Source: Algibacter sp045066735
Lineage (GTDB): Bacteria; Bacteroidota; Bacteroidia; Flavobacteriales; Flavobacteriaceae
NCBI RefSeq assembly: GCF_045066735.1
Contig: NZ_JBISHH010000026.1
Coordinates: 186,001-250,000, forward strand
DNA length: 64,000 nt
Reading direction: 5' to 3'
Shown: one piece after another, positions 1-9,314 of the stretch
Layout: every line of letters begins with the position of its first letter
Numbering within the stretch: position 1 is the first letter of the stretch
The notes under the pieces: model-generated
Database searches by the model: none
What the model saw: only the letters and a program-made list of their open reading frames with translations
Told to the model about the DNA's origin: nothing
Position numbers and translations under genes: made by a program

Positions 1-1
1 A

Positions 2-139
2 GTAAATGGTAAATTTTCTCCAGATATTGAAAACGTTCAAGCTGTTGCAGAAGGTATTTTGAGACACCGTATTATTAAAAACTACAAGGCTGAGGCCGAA
101 GGTATTTCGGAAACCGATATTATTAAAAGTTTATTCTAA
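2..139 (+). CDS. MoxR-family AAA ATPase, C-terminal fragment (cut by window edge)
   Basis: The reading frame is open from base 2 and ends at TAA 137-139, giving 45 residues. The tail carries the stretch LRHRIIKNYKAEAEGIS, which resembles the C-terminal lid of Bacteroidota MoxR ATPases; such proteins are ATP-driven chaperones, usually encoded beside DUF58 and BatA/B-type genes. The catalytic Walker motifs lie outside the window, so the call rests on the tail alone. A second, complete MoxR is present at 53678, so the genome has at least two paralogues. The next gene starts 24 bases downstream on the same strand but is not an obvious functional partner. Confidence 0.6.
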   Translation, partial: VNGKFSPDIENVQAVAEGILRHRIIKNYKAEAEGISETDIIKSLF

Positions 140-163
140 ATTATTGTACATTGAAACCAATCG

Positions 164-1297
164 ATGTATAGTAATAAAAAACATAGAATTTTTGGATTAG
201 ATTTTGTTAGGGCATTAGCTATAATAATGGTGTTATGTTCGCATTCTACACTATTACTTTTTCCAAATACGCATCATATTGTAATCACCATTTTTCAGTT
301 TTTCGGTACCATAGGTGTCGATTTATTTTTTGTTTTAAGTGGCTTTTTAATCGGCGGTTTGCTTTTAAAGGAAATTAATCAAGATTGTTTAAGTTTTAAG
401 CAATTATTTCATTTTTGGATTAGACGTTGGTTTAGAACGCTTCCTAATTATTTCTTGGTGTTAATTATCAATATTATTTTGTTCTATGTTTTTTACAACG
501 AAATTATTGATGGAGTTGGTTTGTTTTTTGTTTTTCTTCAAAATTTCTCATCACCGCATCCTAATTTCTTTACTGAAGCTTGGAGTTTATCCATAGAAGA
601 ATATGCCTATATTATAGGTCCTTTTTTGGTGTTTTTACTTAGTATTTCTTTTAAACGTATTAATAAGCAATTAGTTTTTATGGGAATTACAGGTTTTATC
701 GTTTTAGTTACTGCTTTATTACGTTATAAATTTCATTTAGGTCATTATTCACAAGTAAATCAAGATTGGAGTAAGTTAGTTCGAAAAGTAGTGGTTTATC
801 GTATAGACTCTATTTATTATGGTTTCATAGGGGCTTATATGGCATTTCACTTTAATCTGTATTGGAGAAAATATAAGGTGCAAGCCTTCGCTTTAGGTCT
901 TTTTATATTCTTTGGGATGCATGGGGTAATTTTTATGAAATCTATTCAGCCAGAAACCACATCGTTATTTTTTAATGTATTTTATTTACCTCTTATTTCT
1001 ATAAGTTTACTGTTACTGTTTCCTGTTCTTTCTAGTTGGAATTCTAAAGTTGTTTTATCCAAAACTATTACAAATATTAGCTTATGGTCTTATAGTTTAT
1101 ATCTAATAAATTATTCAATAGTATTATTATCCATTCAGTATTTTATCGATGTAGAATTGGAGTCTAGTTCTATTAAATTTATCATATTGATTGGTTTTTG
1201 GGCTATTTCGTTCATTTTGTCCTTCTTATTATATAAGTTTTATGAGAAGCCTTTAACTAAATACCGAGAAGCTTCGTTTATAGTGAAATATTTTTGA
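164..1297 (+). CDS. Acyltransferase 3 family integral membrane protein
   Basis: The 377-residue protein is very hydrophobic with about ten predicted membrane segments. The N-terminus has the family signature: RALAIIMVLCSHS (an Arg, then a helix with a conserved His) followed by GVDLFFVLSGFLIGG. The family transfers acetyl or other acyl groups from the cytoplasm to sugars of surface glycans such as O-antigen, exopolysaccharide or peptidoglycan. The length is normal. The start is the first ATG after the preceding stop. No glycosyltransferase or polysaccharide biosynthesis gene is adjacent, so the acceptor cannot be named. It is followed by a 400-base gap. The family call is firm; the substrate is unknown. 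Confidence 0.85.
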   Translation: MYSNKKHRIFGLDFVRALAIIMVLCSHSTLLLFPNTHHIVITIFQFFGTIGVDLFFVLSGFLIGGLLLKEINQDCLSFKQLFHFWIRRWFRTLPNYFLVLIINIILFYVFYNEIIDGVGLFFVFLQNFSSPHPNFFTEAWSLSIEEYAYIIGPFLVFLLSISFKRINKQLVFMGITGFIVLVTALLRYKFHLGHYSQVNQDWSKLVRKVVVYRIDSIYYGFIGAYMAFHFNLYWRKYKVQAFALGLFIFFGMHGVIFMKSIQPETTSLFFNVFYLPLISISLLLLFPVLSSWNSKVVLSKTITNISLWSYSLYLINYSIVLLSIQYFIDVELESSSIKFIILIGFWAISFILSFLLYKFYEKPLTKYREASFIVKYF

Positions 1298-1439
1298 AAT
1301 ATTTTAAGAATAGTTCAGTGATTGTTGTAAAATACTGATATAATCCTAATGATATTAAAATCTAATGATACTATAATAATTTGTTATCACTGCTTATTGT
1401 ATTGCATCAATTCTTTTTAAAACTTTGCTTTATATTTTT

Positions 1440-1447
1440 TATGTTTG
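1440..1447 (+). promoter_or_regulatory. Possible Bacteroidota -7 element for acnB
   Basis: TATGTTTG matches the TAnnTTTG -7 consensus of Bacteroidota sigma factors. The only TTTG upstream (1424-1427) is 12 bases away, shorter than the usual 17-23, so the match is partial. If used, it would give acnB a leader of about 245 bases that contains the inverted repeat at 1610-1660. Confidence 0.25.
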
Positions 1448-1609
1448 TAGAACGTTAAAAAAACAGTTTTTTGTTGTTTTGGTAAAGTTTATTTATTTCA
1501 AAGCAGTGTAACAAATTAGCGCAACATACAAGTTTTTAAAATATCGAACTATTTTAAAGAAAAACACAAAAGCTTTGTCAGGTTATAGTCTAAAAACACG
1601 TTTTTAAGC

Positions 1610-1660
1610 AAATAACTATATCGATTTCGTTTCTTTTGTTTTCCTTGTTTATAGTTATTT
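1610..1660 (+). promoter_or_regulatory. Inverted repeat in the acnB upstream region
   Basis: The 11-base arm AAATAACTATA (1610-1620) is matched by its exact reverse complement TATAGTTATTT (1650-1660), with a 29-base T-rich spacer. It ends 37 bases before the acnB start codon. It could be a two-half-site operator or, in RNA, a hairpin near the translation start. There is no T-run directly after it, so it is not a terminator. Confidence 0.4.
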
Positions 1661-1697
1661 AGTAAACTTGCATAAACTAAATTGAAAATTATTATTT

Positions 1698-4475
1698 ATG
1701 ACCACTTATAAAGATTACATCAAGCAGATTGAAGAAAGAAAAGATCAAGGACTTCATCCGCAGCCAATTGATGGCGCTGAGTTATTAAGCGAAATCATTG
1801 AGCAAATTAAAGACTTGGATAATGAATATAGAGAAGAATCTCTTAATTTCTTTATCTATAATGTTTTACCAGGAACCACAAGCGCTGCTGGAGTAAAATC
1901 TAAGTTTTTAAAAGAAATTATTCTTGGTGAATCTGAAGTAAAAGAAATTACTCCAGCTTTTGCATTTGAACAATTGTCGCACATGAAAGGTGGACCTTCT
2001 ATTGAAGTTTTGCTTGATTTGGCTTTAGGAGAAGATGTTGCAATTGCTGCAGAGGCTGCAAAAGTTTTAAAAACACAAGTGTTTTTGTACGAGGCAGATA
2101 TGGAGCTTTTAGAAAATGCTTTTAAAGCAGGAAACACTATCGCTAAAGAATTGTTAGAAAGTTATGCGCAAGCAGAGTTTTTCACTAAACTTCCAGAAGT
2201 TGAAGAAAAAATTGAAGTGGTAACTTATATTGCAGGTGTTGGTGATATCTCTACAGATTTATTATCTCCGGGTGCAGATGCACACTCTAGATCAGATCGT
2301 GAATTACATGGCCAATGTATGTTTGAGCATAACAAAGATATGCAGAATGAGTTATTAGCTTTAAAAGAACAACACCCTGATAAACGTGTGATGTTAATTG
2401 CCGATAAAGGAACCATGGGAGTTGGATCTTCAAGAATGTCAGGTGTAAATAACGTGGCATTATGGACAGGTGTTCCTTTTAGTAAGTATGTGCCATTTAT
2501 TAATTTTGCACCAGTAATTGCTGGTACAAATGGTATTGCTCCAATTTTCTTAACAACTGTTGGGGTAACTGGAGGTATTGGTATTGACTTAAAAAACTGG
2601 GTTAAGCAAAAAGATGCTGACGGAAATACTATTGTTGATGAAGATGGAGAAGCAATTTTAAAAGAAGAGTATTCTGTAGCTACAGGTACAGTTCTTACTA
2701 TCAATACAAAAACAAAAAAATTATATAACGGAGACAAAGAATTAAAAGATATCTCTGCAGCATTAACGCCACCAAAAATGGAGTTTATTAAGGCAGGTGG
2801 TTCTTATGCTGTTGTATTTGGTAAAAAATTACAAACACTAGCTTGTAAGATTCTAGATATAGAGATTCCTCAGGTATATGCAACTTCAAAAGAAGTTTCT
2901 ATTGAAGGACAAGGTTTAACTGCAGTTGAAAAGATTTTTAACAGAAATGCAGTAGGTACTACTCCAGGTAAAACTTTACATGCAGGTTCTAATGTTAGAG
3001 TTGAGGTAAACATTGTAGGCTCTCAAGATACTACAGGTTTAATGACTTCTCAAGAATTAGAAATGATGGCTGCTACAGTTATTTCTCCAATTGTTGATAC
3101 AGGTTATCAATCAGGATGTCATACAGCTTCTGTTTGGGATGATAAGTCTAAAGCTAATATTCCAAGACTAATGAAGTTTATGAACGACTTCGGATTAGTT
3201 ACTGCGCGTGACCCTAAAGGGAAATATCACGCCATGACCGATGTAATTCATAAAGTATTAAATGATCTTGCAGTTGATGATTGGGATGTAATTATTGGTG
3301 GAGATTCTCATACACGTATGGCAAAAGGAGTTGCCTTTGGAGCAGATTCAGGAACAGTTGCTTTAGCTTTAGCTACAGGTGAGGCTACAATGCCAATTCC
3401 AGAGTCTGTTAAAGTTACTTTTAAAGGGGAAATGAAACCTTATATGGATTTCCGTGATGTGGTACATGCTACTCAAGAGCAAATGCTAAATCAATTTGAT
3501 GGAGAGAATGTTTTTCAAGGAAAAATTATTGAAGTACACATTGGAACATTAACTTCCGATCAAGCCTTTACTTTTACAGATTGGACGGCTGAAATGAAAG
3601 CAAAAGCATCTATCTGTATTTCTGAAGATGAAACTTTAATTGAGTCATTAGAAATCTCTAGAGATCGTATTCAAATTATGATTGATAAGGGGATGGATAA
3701 TCCAAAGCAAGATCTTAAAGGATTAGTTGATAAAGCAAATAATCGTATCACAGAAATTAAAACAGGAACTAAATCGGCATTAAAGCCAGATTCAGATGCT
3801 AAATATTACGCAGATGTTGTTATTGATTTAGATAAGATTATCGAACCAATGATTGCTGATCCAGATGTAAATAATGAAGATGTATCAAAGCGTTATACGC
3901 ACGATAATATTCGTCCATTGTCATACTACGGAGGTACAAAACAAGTTGATTTAGGTTTTGTTGGATCTTGTATGATCCATAAAGGAGATATGCAAATCTT
4001 AGCTCAAATGCTAAAGAACATTGAAGCGCAATATGGGAAGGTAGAGTTTAAGGCGCCTTTAGTTGTTGCTCCTCCAACCTACAACATTGTTGATGAGTTA
4101 AAAGCAGAAGGAGATTGGGATATTTTAGTAAAATATTCAGGTTTCGAATTTGATGATAGCGCACCAAAAGGATTAGCACGTACTAAATATGAGAATATGT
4201 TATATTTAGAACGTCCAGGTTGTAATTTATGTATGGGTAACCAAGAAAAAGCTGAACCGGGAGATACAGTAATGGCTACTTCTACACGTTTATTCCAAGG
4301 AAGAGTTGTAAGAGATAAGGATGGTAAAAAAGGAGAATCTTTATTATCTTCTACACCAGTAGTAGTATTGTCTACAATTTTAGGTAGAACACCAACTATG
4401 GCAGAATATGAAGCTGCGGTTGATGGTATTGTATTAACAAAATTTAAGCCTTCTCAAAAACAATTAGTAAGCTAA
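1698..4475 (+). CDS. acnB: Bifunctional aconitate hydratase 2 / 2-methylisocitrate dehydratase (AcnB type)
   Basis: A cytoplasmic 4Fe-4S enzyme that isomerises citrate and isocitrate in the TCA cycle; AcnB-class enzymes also act on 2-methylisocitrate. The 925-residue protein shows the AcnB order: an N-terminal HEAT-like helical domain (about residues 1-160), then the swivel domain, then the catalytic core. Cluster ligands are visible as C758 (GSCMIHKGD) and C842/C845 (RPGCNLCMGN). It is longer than E. coli AcnB (865 residues), with about 25 extra residues between the first and second ligand Cys. The gene stands alone, followed by a strong terminator and then a second aconitase of the other class. 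The ATG has the A/T-rich context common in this phylum. Confidence 0.96.
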   Translation: MTTYKDYIKQIEERKDQGLHPQPIDGAELLSEIIEQIKDLDNEYREESLNFFIYNVLPGTTSAAGVKSKFLKEIILGESEVKEITPAFAFEQLSHMKGGPSIEVLLDLALGEDVAIAAEAAKVLKTQVFLYEADMELLENAFKAGNTIAKELLESYAQAEFFTKLPEVEEKIEVVTYIAGVGDISTDLLSPGADAHSRSDRELHGQCMFEHNKDMQNELLALKEQHPDKRVMLIADKGTMGVGSSRMSGVNNVALWTGVPFSKYVPFINFAPVIAGTNGIAPIFLTTVGVTGGIGIDLKNWVKQKDADGNTIVDEDGEAILKEEYSVATGTVLTINTKTKKLYNGDKELKDISAALTPPKMEFIKAGGSYAVVFGKKLQTLACKILDIEIPQVYATSKEVSIEGQGLTAVEKIFNRNAVGTTPGKTLHAGSNVRVEVNIVGSQDTTGLMTSQELEMMAATVISPIVDTGYQSGCHTASVWDDKSKANIPRLMKFMNDFGLVTARDPKGKYHAMTDVIHKVLNDLAVDDWDVIIGGDSHTRMAKGVAFGADSGTVALALATGEATMPIPESVKVTFKGEMKPYMDFRDVVHATQEQMLNQFDGENVFQGKIIEVHIGTLTSDQAFTFTDWTAEMKAKASICISEDETLIESLEISRDRIQIMIDKGMDNPKQDLKGLVDKANNRITEIKTGTKSALKPDSDAKYYADVVIDLDKIIEPMIADPDVNNEDVSKRYTHDNIRPLSYYGGTKQVDLGFVGSCMIHKGDMQILAQMLKNIEAQYGKVEFKAPLVVAPPTYNIVDELKAEGDWDILVKYSGFEFDDSAPKGLARTKYENMLYLERPGCNLCMGNQEKAEPGDTVMATSTRLFQGRVVRDKDGKKGESLLSSTPVVVLSTILGRTPTMAEYEAAVDGIVLTKFKPSQKQLVS

Positions 4476-4500
4476 TAAAAAAGGTTAAATTATAATTATT

Positions 4501-4533
4501 AAAAATCCCGGGTCTTAGGCTCGGGATTTTTTT
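4501..4533 (+). terminator. Rho-independent terminator after acnB
   Basis: A 12-base-pair stem, 4501-4512 with 4520-4531 including one G-U pair, encloses the 7-base loop TCTTAGG. The descending arm runs into seven consecutive T residues (4527-4533). It begins 25 bases after the acnB stop codon. Confidence 0.92.
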
Positions 4534-4608
4534 GTTTAATACAGTTAATTATATTTTTTTTCAAGGTAAAAAAATCACCATAGATAGTTTAATTTCGACA
4601 TTAAAGCA

Positions 4609-4627
4609 AAAGGCATAGTATGCCTTT
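4609..4627. promoter_or_regulatory. Perfect palindrome upstream of acnA
   Basis: AAAGGCATA and TATGCCTTT are exact reverse complements around a single central G. The site lies 152 bases upstream of the second aconitase gene and 75 bases beyond the acnB terminator, a reasonable place for an operator. The downstream bases are T-rich but interrupted by A, so a second weak terminator cannot be excluded. Confidence 0.4.
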
Positions 4628-4659
4628 ATTTTATTAATTTTTGAAGTTGAATATTAACA

Positions 4660-4673
4660 ACGGCACGTGCTGT
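4660..4673. promoter_or_regulatory. CACGTG-centred near-palindrome upstream of acnA
   Basis: ACGGCAC and GTGCTGT pair over 7 positions with one mismatch or wobble. The core GCACGTGC is a perfect 8-base palindrome and stands out as GC-rich in an AT-rich region. It lies 107 bases upstream of the acnA start. It may be an operator; no regulator is known from this window. Confidence 0.3.
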
Positions 4674-4779
4674 AGTATAATTATTTAACGTTATCAAAAT
4701 GTGAAAATATGATTGTAATAATTCTATATTTTGTACATTGTAGTAATTAAATTTCAAATAACAAAAAAACAAATATTTT

Positions 4780-7050
4780 ATGGCATTTGACATCGACATG
4801 ATTAAGGAGGTTTATACAAAAATGGCAGAGCGTGTAGACAAAGCACGAAGCATTGTAAATAAACCATTGACACTTTCTGAAAAGATTTTATATTCTCACC
4901 TTTGGGACGGAAACCCAACAAAGGCTTTCGAGAGAGGTAAGGATTATGTAGATTTCGCACCAGATAGAATTGCTTGCCAAGATGCAACAGCACAAATGGC
5001 TTTATTGCAATTTATGCAAGCCGGAAAATCCAAAGTAGCAGTGCCAACTACCGTACATTGCGATCACTTAATTCAGGCTAAAGAAGGAGCAGCAAAAGAT
5101 TTAAAACATGCTAATAGTGTAAGTAGTGAGGTTTTTAATTTTTTAGAATCTGTATCAAATAAATATGGTATTGGATTCTGGAAACCAGGTGCAGGTATTA
5201 TTCACCAAGTTGTTTTAGAAAATTATGCATTTCCGGGAGGAATGATGATTGGTACCGATTCTCACACAGTAAACGCTGGTGGTTTAGGTATGGTAGCTAT
5301 TGGTGTTGGTGGGGCAGATGCAGTAGATGTTATGGCCGGAATGGCATGGGAGCTTAAATTTCCAAAATTAATAGGTGTTAAGTTAACAGGTAAATTATCT
5401 GGTTGGACAGCACCCAAGGATGTTATTTTAAAAGTAGCCGAAATTCTTACTGCAAAAGGCGGTACCGGAGCAATTGTAGAATATTTTGGGCCTGGAGCAA
5501 CATCAATGTCTTGTACAGGTAAAGGAACCATTTGTAATATGGGAGCCGAAATTGGAGCGACTACATCTACTTTCGGGTATGATGAGTCTATGGAGCGTTA
5601 TTTACGTGCTACCGATAGAAGCGATGTTGCAGATGCTGCAAACGCGGTTAAAGATTACCTTACAGGAGATGATGAAGTCTATGCAAATCCTGAACAATAT
5701 TTTGATGAACTTATAGAAATAAACTTAACAGAATTAGGCCCCTTGTTAAACGGGCCGTTTACACCAGATTTATCGACACAAGTTGGTAAGGATATGAATG
5801 AAAAAGCTACCGCTAACGAGTGGCCTCTAAAAGTAGAATGGGGTTTAATTGGTTCGTGTACCAATTCATCTTATGAAGATTTGTCTCGTGCATCATCCAT
5901 AGCGCAACAAGCCTTAGATAAAGGTTTAAAAATGAAATCTGAATTAGGAATTAACCCAGGATCAGAGCAAGTGCGTTATACAGCAGATCGCGATGGAATT
6001 CTTGGTATTTTTGAAAAATTAGATGCAAAAATATTTACAAATGCCTGTGGGCCATGTATTGGACAATGGGCAAGATATAGCGACCCAAAGAACGCACCAA
6101 AAAATAGTATTGTACACTCGTTTAACCGAAATTTTGCGAAACGAGCTGATGGAAATCCAAATACACATGCTTTTGTTGCCTCTCCAGAAATAACAGCAGC
6201 CATTGCTATTGCAGGTCGTTTAGACTTCAATCCAATGACAGATAAGTTAATTAATGAAAATGGTGAAGAAGTAATGTTCGATGAGCCAACTGGGTGGGAA
6301 CTACCTCCAAAAGGATTTGAAGTTAAAGATAATGGATACCTTGCGCCAGAAGCCGATGGTAGCCACGTGCAAGTAAAAGTTGCTGAAGATTCGGAGCGTT
6401 TACAATTGCTAACACCGTTTACTCCGCTTGGTAATGATATTACAGGTGCTAAACTATTGATAAAAGCCTTAGGTAAATGTACTACCGACCATATTTCTAT
6501 GGCGGGACCTTGGTTGCGCTTTCGTGGGCATTTGGATAATATTTCAAACAACTGTTTAATTGGTGCCGTTAATGCATTTGGTGAAAAAACTAATTTTGTT
6601 AAAAACCAATTAACTGGGGATTTTGGAGGTGTGCCTGATACAGCGCGTGCTTACAAAGCAGCGGGAATTAAAACTATTGTTGTGGGAGACCATAATTATG
6701 GAGAGGGATCTTCTCGTGAGCATGCTGCTATGGAACCTAGACATTTAGGTGTTGCTGCCGTAATAGTAAAATCGTTTGCACGTATTCACGAAACAAACCT
6801 TAAAAAGCAAGGTATGTTAGGTTTAACATTTGCCAACGAAACTGATTATGATTTAATTCAAGAAGATGATACCTTCAATTTCTTAGATATAGATACATTC
6901 GCGCCAGACAAACTATTAACTTTAGAGGTTGTTCATGTCGATGGAAGTAAAGATGTTATTAAATTGAACCATACCTATAACGACGCACAAATTGCATGGT
7001 ATAACGAAGGTTCGGCTTTAAACCTGATTAAAAAAGAAAATGGAGCATAG
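4780..7050 (+). CDS. acnA: Aconitate hydratase, mitochondrial-type AcnA
   Basis: A cytoplasmic TCA-cycle enzyme of the aconitase A superfamily. The 756 residues match the shorter mitochondrial-type enzymes rather than the roughly 890-residue E. coli AcnA. The 4Fe-4S ligands are C360 (IGSCTNSSYED) and C423/C426 (ACGPCIGQW), with the same 63 and 3 residue spacing as mitochondrial aconitase. The C-terminal swivel domain follows a linker (about 520-750) and contains the loop GEGSSREHA. The gene is monocistronic: a terminator precedes the upstream region and another follows the stop. Having both aconitase classes suggests differential use, for example oxidative stress or propionate metabolism, but the sequence does not show which. 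Confidence 0.95.
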   Translation: MAFDIDMIKEVYTKMAERVDKARSIVNKPLTLSEKILYSHLWDGNPTKAFERGKDYVDFAPDRIACQDATAQMALLQFMQAGKSKVAVPTTVHCDHLIQAKEGAAKDLKHANSVSSEVFNFLESVSNKYGIGFWKPGAGIIHQVVLENYAFPGGMMIGTDSHTVNAGGLGMVAIGVGGADAVDVMAGMAWELKFPKLIGVKLTGKLSGWTAPKDVILKVAEILTAKGGTGAIVEYFGPGATSMSCTGKGTICNMGAEIGATTSTFGYDESMERYLRATDRSDVADAANAVKDYLTGDDEVYANPEQYFDELIEINLTELGPLLNGPFTPDLSTQVGKDMNEKATANEWPLKVEWGLIGSCTNSSYEDLSRASSIAQQALDKGLKMKSELGINPGSEQVRYTADRDGILGIFEKLDAKIFTNACGPCIGQWARYSDPKNAPKNSIVHSFNRNFAKRADGNPNTHAFVASPEITAAIAIAGRLDFNPMTDKLINENGEEVMFDEPTGWELPPKGFEVKDNGYLAPEADGSHVQVKVAEDSERLQLLTPFTPLGNDITGAKLLIKALGKCTTDHISMAGPWLRFRGHLDNISNNCLIGAVNAFGEKTNFVKNQLTGDFGGVPDTARAYKAAGIKTIVVGDHNYGEGSSREHAAMEPRHLGVAAVIVKSFARIHETNLKKQGMLGLTFANETDYDLIQEDDTFNFLDIDTFAPDKLLTLEVVHVDGSKDVIKLNHTYNDAQIAWYNEGSALNLIKKENGA

Positions 7051-7071
7051 TTTTCTAAAATTATAAATATT

Positions 7072-7102
7072 AAAAATCCAGCTTTCGAGCTGGATTTTTT
7101 GT
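7072..7102 (+). terminator. Rho-independent terminator after acnA
   Basis: A perfect 12-base-pair stem (7072-7083 with 7088-7099) is closed by a TTCG tetraloop, and the descending arm ends in a run of six T residues, then GTTTT. It starts 21 bases after the acnA stop codon. Confidence 0.93.
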
Positions 7103-7406
7103 TTTACATGGGTTTCTATTTTAAGTCTGTTCTTTTATCATTTTCAAAAATATTGAGATTATAAAAGATTTTTCACTCTTTATAATATACATAACAGTCA
7201 AATAAATTATTAAGTATTTAGACGTGTTTCATCTCATTTAAACCACTTTTATAACCTCTCTAAAATAGTTTAAAGTCTTGTAATATATAAAACCGTTGAT
7301 AGTTTATACTTAAAGAACTATAAGTTATAGCATAATTTCTGTCGAAAAGGTATTTTCGTAAGTAATACATTTTTAAATATTTTCTCATTAAAATTTACTT
7401 AATTAA
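7103..7406. other. 304-base intergenic region before the first sulfatase
   Basis: I see no reading frame in this AT-rich stretch. It contains the short quasi-palindrome CTATAAGTTATAG at 7318-7330. It must carry the promoter for the polysaccharide-degradation genes that start at 7407, but I could not find a convincing -33/-7 pair. Confidence 0.5.
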
Positions 7407-9260
7407 ATGAAAATTAATTTCAAACAAATATTTCATTACGCTTTATTACAAGGCTTTGTTTTACTAACTTTTAGTTGTGGTTCTAGAGAAAAGAAGGAAG
7501 AACAATTAGTACTACAAGAAAAACCAAATGTTATTTTACTTGTTGTCGATGATCAAGGTTATGGTGATATTGGACGCCTTGGTAATAAGGAGATAAAAAC
7601 ACCTAATATCGATAATCTTTACGACAAAAGTGCGCGATTTACGCAATATCATGTGTCTCCAACTTGTGCACCAACACGTGCAGCTTTAATGACCGGACAT
7701 CATTCTAATCGAGCAGGGGTTTGGCATACTGTAAATGGACGTTCGTTAATTTTAGAGAGAGAGACAACAATAGCTCAGGTGTTTAAAGATAATGGTTATG
7801 CTACTGGAATTTTTGGAAAATGGCACTTAGGAGATAATTACCCATTTCGTCCACAAGATAAAGGCTTTGAGGAAGTTTTAGTGCATGGTGGTGGCGGAAT
7901 CGAGCAAACTATGGATTATTGGGATAATGATTATTTTAATGACACCTATATGCACAATGGGAAACTAGAGAAATTCGAAGGGTTTTGTACCGATATCTGG
8001 TTCAATAATGCTAAAAAATATATGGAAGAAAATCAAAAGAATAATAAGCCTTTCTTTTGCTATTTATCTACCAATGCTGCCCACACACCATATTTTGTAG
8101 AAAATAAATATTCAGATCCATATAAGGATAATGAAAATATACCAAACGCAGCTTTTTATGGTTTAATTTCTAACGTTGATGAAAATCTTGGAAAATTAGT
8201 AGAATATTTAAAAGAAATCGATTTAATGGATAACACCATTTTGATTTTTTCTACGGATAACGGAACTTCAGCAGGTGCGAAAATTGAAAAAGGAGGCGAT
8301 CGTTTAGATGGTTTTACCGATAAAGGATTCAATGCTGGCATGCGCGGTATTAAAGCAAGTATGTATGAAGGTGGGCACCGTGTGCCATTATTCATTCACT
8401 GGAAAGATGGTGGTATTACTACAGGAAAAGATATTAACGAACTTACAGCACATTATGATATTGCACCAACTTTGGTCGATTTATGTGGTTTGGAAGTTAA
8501 AGAAGATTTAAAATTCGACGGAAAAAGTTTAAGACCATTAATTGATGGTGAGAATGCAGAATTTGTAGATCGTGCAGTTATAACGAATTCTCAAAGAATT
8601 GAAATGCCAGAACCTTGGAGAAGAACCGCTTTTATGAAAGGAGATTGGAGACTTGTAAATGGTACTGAATTGTACGATGTAAGTAAAGATCCAGAACAAC
8701 GTACCAATGTTGCCGATCAGTTTCCAGAAAAGATGACAGCTTTTAAAGCAGAATATGATGCTTGGTGGAAAGAAATCTCGCCAGGTTATATAGATCAACC
8801 CTATATTATTGTTGGTTCGTCAATGGATAACCCAACCACTTTGCATGGTCACGATTGGCACACTACAGCTGTGGCGAGTCCGTGGCACCAACGTCACATC
8901 AGACAAGGTTATATCGACAATGGCTACTGGTTAGTAAAGGTTGCAGAAAGCGGAACGTACAATTTAAAATTACGTCGTTGGCCAATAGAAACAGGTTTGC
9001 CGTTAAACGGAATTGCTCCTGTGCGCCCAACTTTAGAAGGCACAACAGTAAGAGAAAGTGTAAAAAGTAAAGCTTTAACTATTAAAAATGCTAGAATTAA
9101 AATTCAAGATGAAGAGCAGTCTGTAGCTGTAGATCCTAATGCGGAATTTGTAGAGTTCACAGTAAATCTTAAAGCAGGAGAAACACAACTTCAAACTTGG
9201 TTTACTTTAGATTCTGGAAAAGAATTAGGTGCGTATTATACGCTCGTCGAAAAAATGTAA
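7407..9260 (+). CDS. S1-family sulfatase, lipoprotein, with C-terminal extension
   Basis: Predicted to hydrolyse sulfate esters on an extracellular or periplasmic glycan. The N-terminus ends in the lipobox LTFSC, so the mature protein is a lipoprotein. The formylglycine motif is Cys87-Ala-Pro-Thr-Arg91, the type activated by a formylglycine-generating enzyme or anSME; neither is encoded here. The metal-binding VVDDQGYGD lies near residue 46, and GKWHLGDNYPFRPQDKGF follows as expected. The alpha/beta core covers about residues 40-460. The remaining roughly 150 residues form a beta-rich extension also found in the next gene. Both proteins share the HGGGGI...DYW segment, so they look like a tandem duplication. 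The sulfated position cannot be assigned by eye. Confidence 0.9.
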   Translation: MKINFKQIFHYALLQGFVLLTFSCGSREKKEEQLVLQEKPNVILLVVDDQGYGDIGRLGNKEIKTPNIDNLYDKSARFTQYHVSPTCAPTRAALMTGHHSNRAGVWHTVNGRSLILERETTIAQVFKDNGYATGIFGKWHLGDNYPFRPQDKGFEEVLVHGGGGIEQTMDYWDNDYFNDTYMHNGKLEKFEGFCTDIWFNNAKKYMEENQKNNKPFFCYLSTNAAHTPYFVENKYSDPYKDNENIPNAAFYGLISNVDENLGKLVEYLKEIDLMDNTILIFSTDNGTSAGAKIEKGGDRLDGFTDKGFNAGMRGIKASMYEGGHRVPLFIHWKDGGITTGKDINELTAHYDIAPTLVDLCGLEVKEDLKFDGKSLRPLIDGENAEFVDRAVITNSQRIEMPEPWRRTAFMKGDWRLVNGTELYDVSKDPEQRTNVADQFPEKMTAFKAEYDAWWKEISPGYIDQPYIIVGSSMDNPTTLHGHDWHTTAVASPWHQRHIRQGYIDNGYWLVKVAESGTYNLKLRRWPIETGLPLNGIAPVRPTLEGTTVRESVKSKALTIKNARIKIQDEEQSVAVDPNAEFVEFTVNLKAGETQLQTWFTLDSGKELGAYYTLVEKM

Positions 9261-9314
9261 GTAAAACGGTATAAGTTCTTAATTTTAAGTACTGAAAAAC
9301 TAATTTTTACCATA

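Larger units (their letters stand above)
1298..1697. other. 400-base intergenic region upstream of acnB
   Basis: The stretch is AT-rich and I found no credible reading frame or RNA gene in it. It contains one good match to the Bacteroidota -7 element and one long inverted repeat close to acnB, both listed separately. It is long enough to hold the acnB promoter and a leader of roughly 250 bases. Confidence 0.6.

Noticed and set aside
1856..2737. Open reading frames on the minus strand inside acnB
   Set aside because: They are shadows of a strongly conserved gene, have no start context and no family likeness.
5976..6551. A 191-codon minus-strand frame inside the second aconitase
   Set aside because: It lies wholly within acnA and its translation looks like a reverse image of codon-biased sequence, with no domain or signal.
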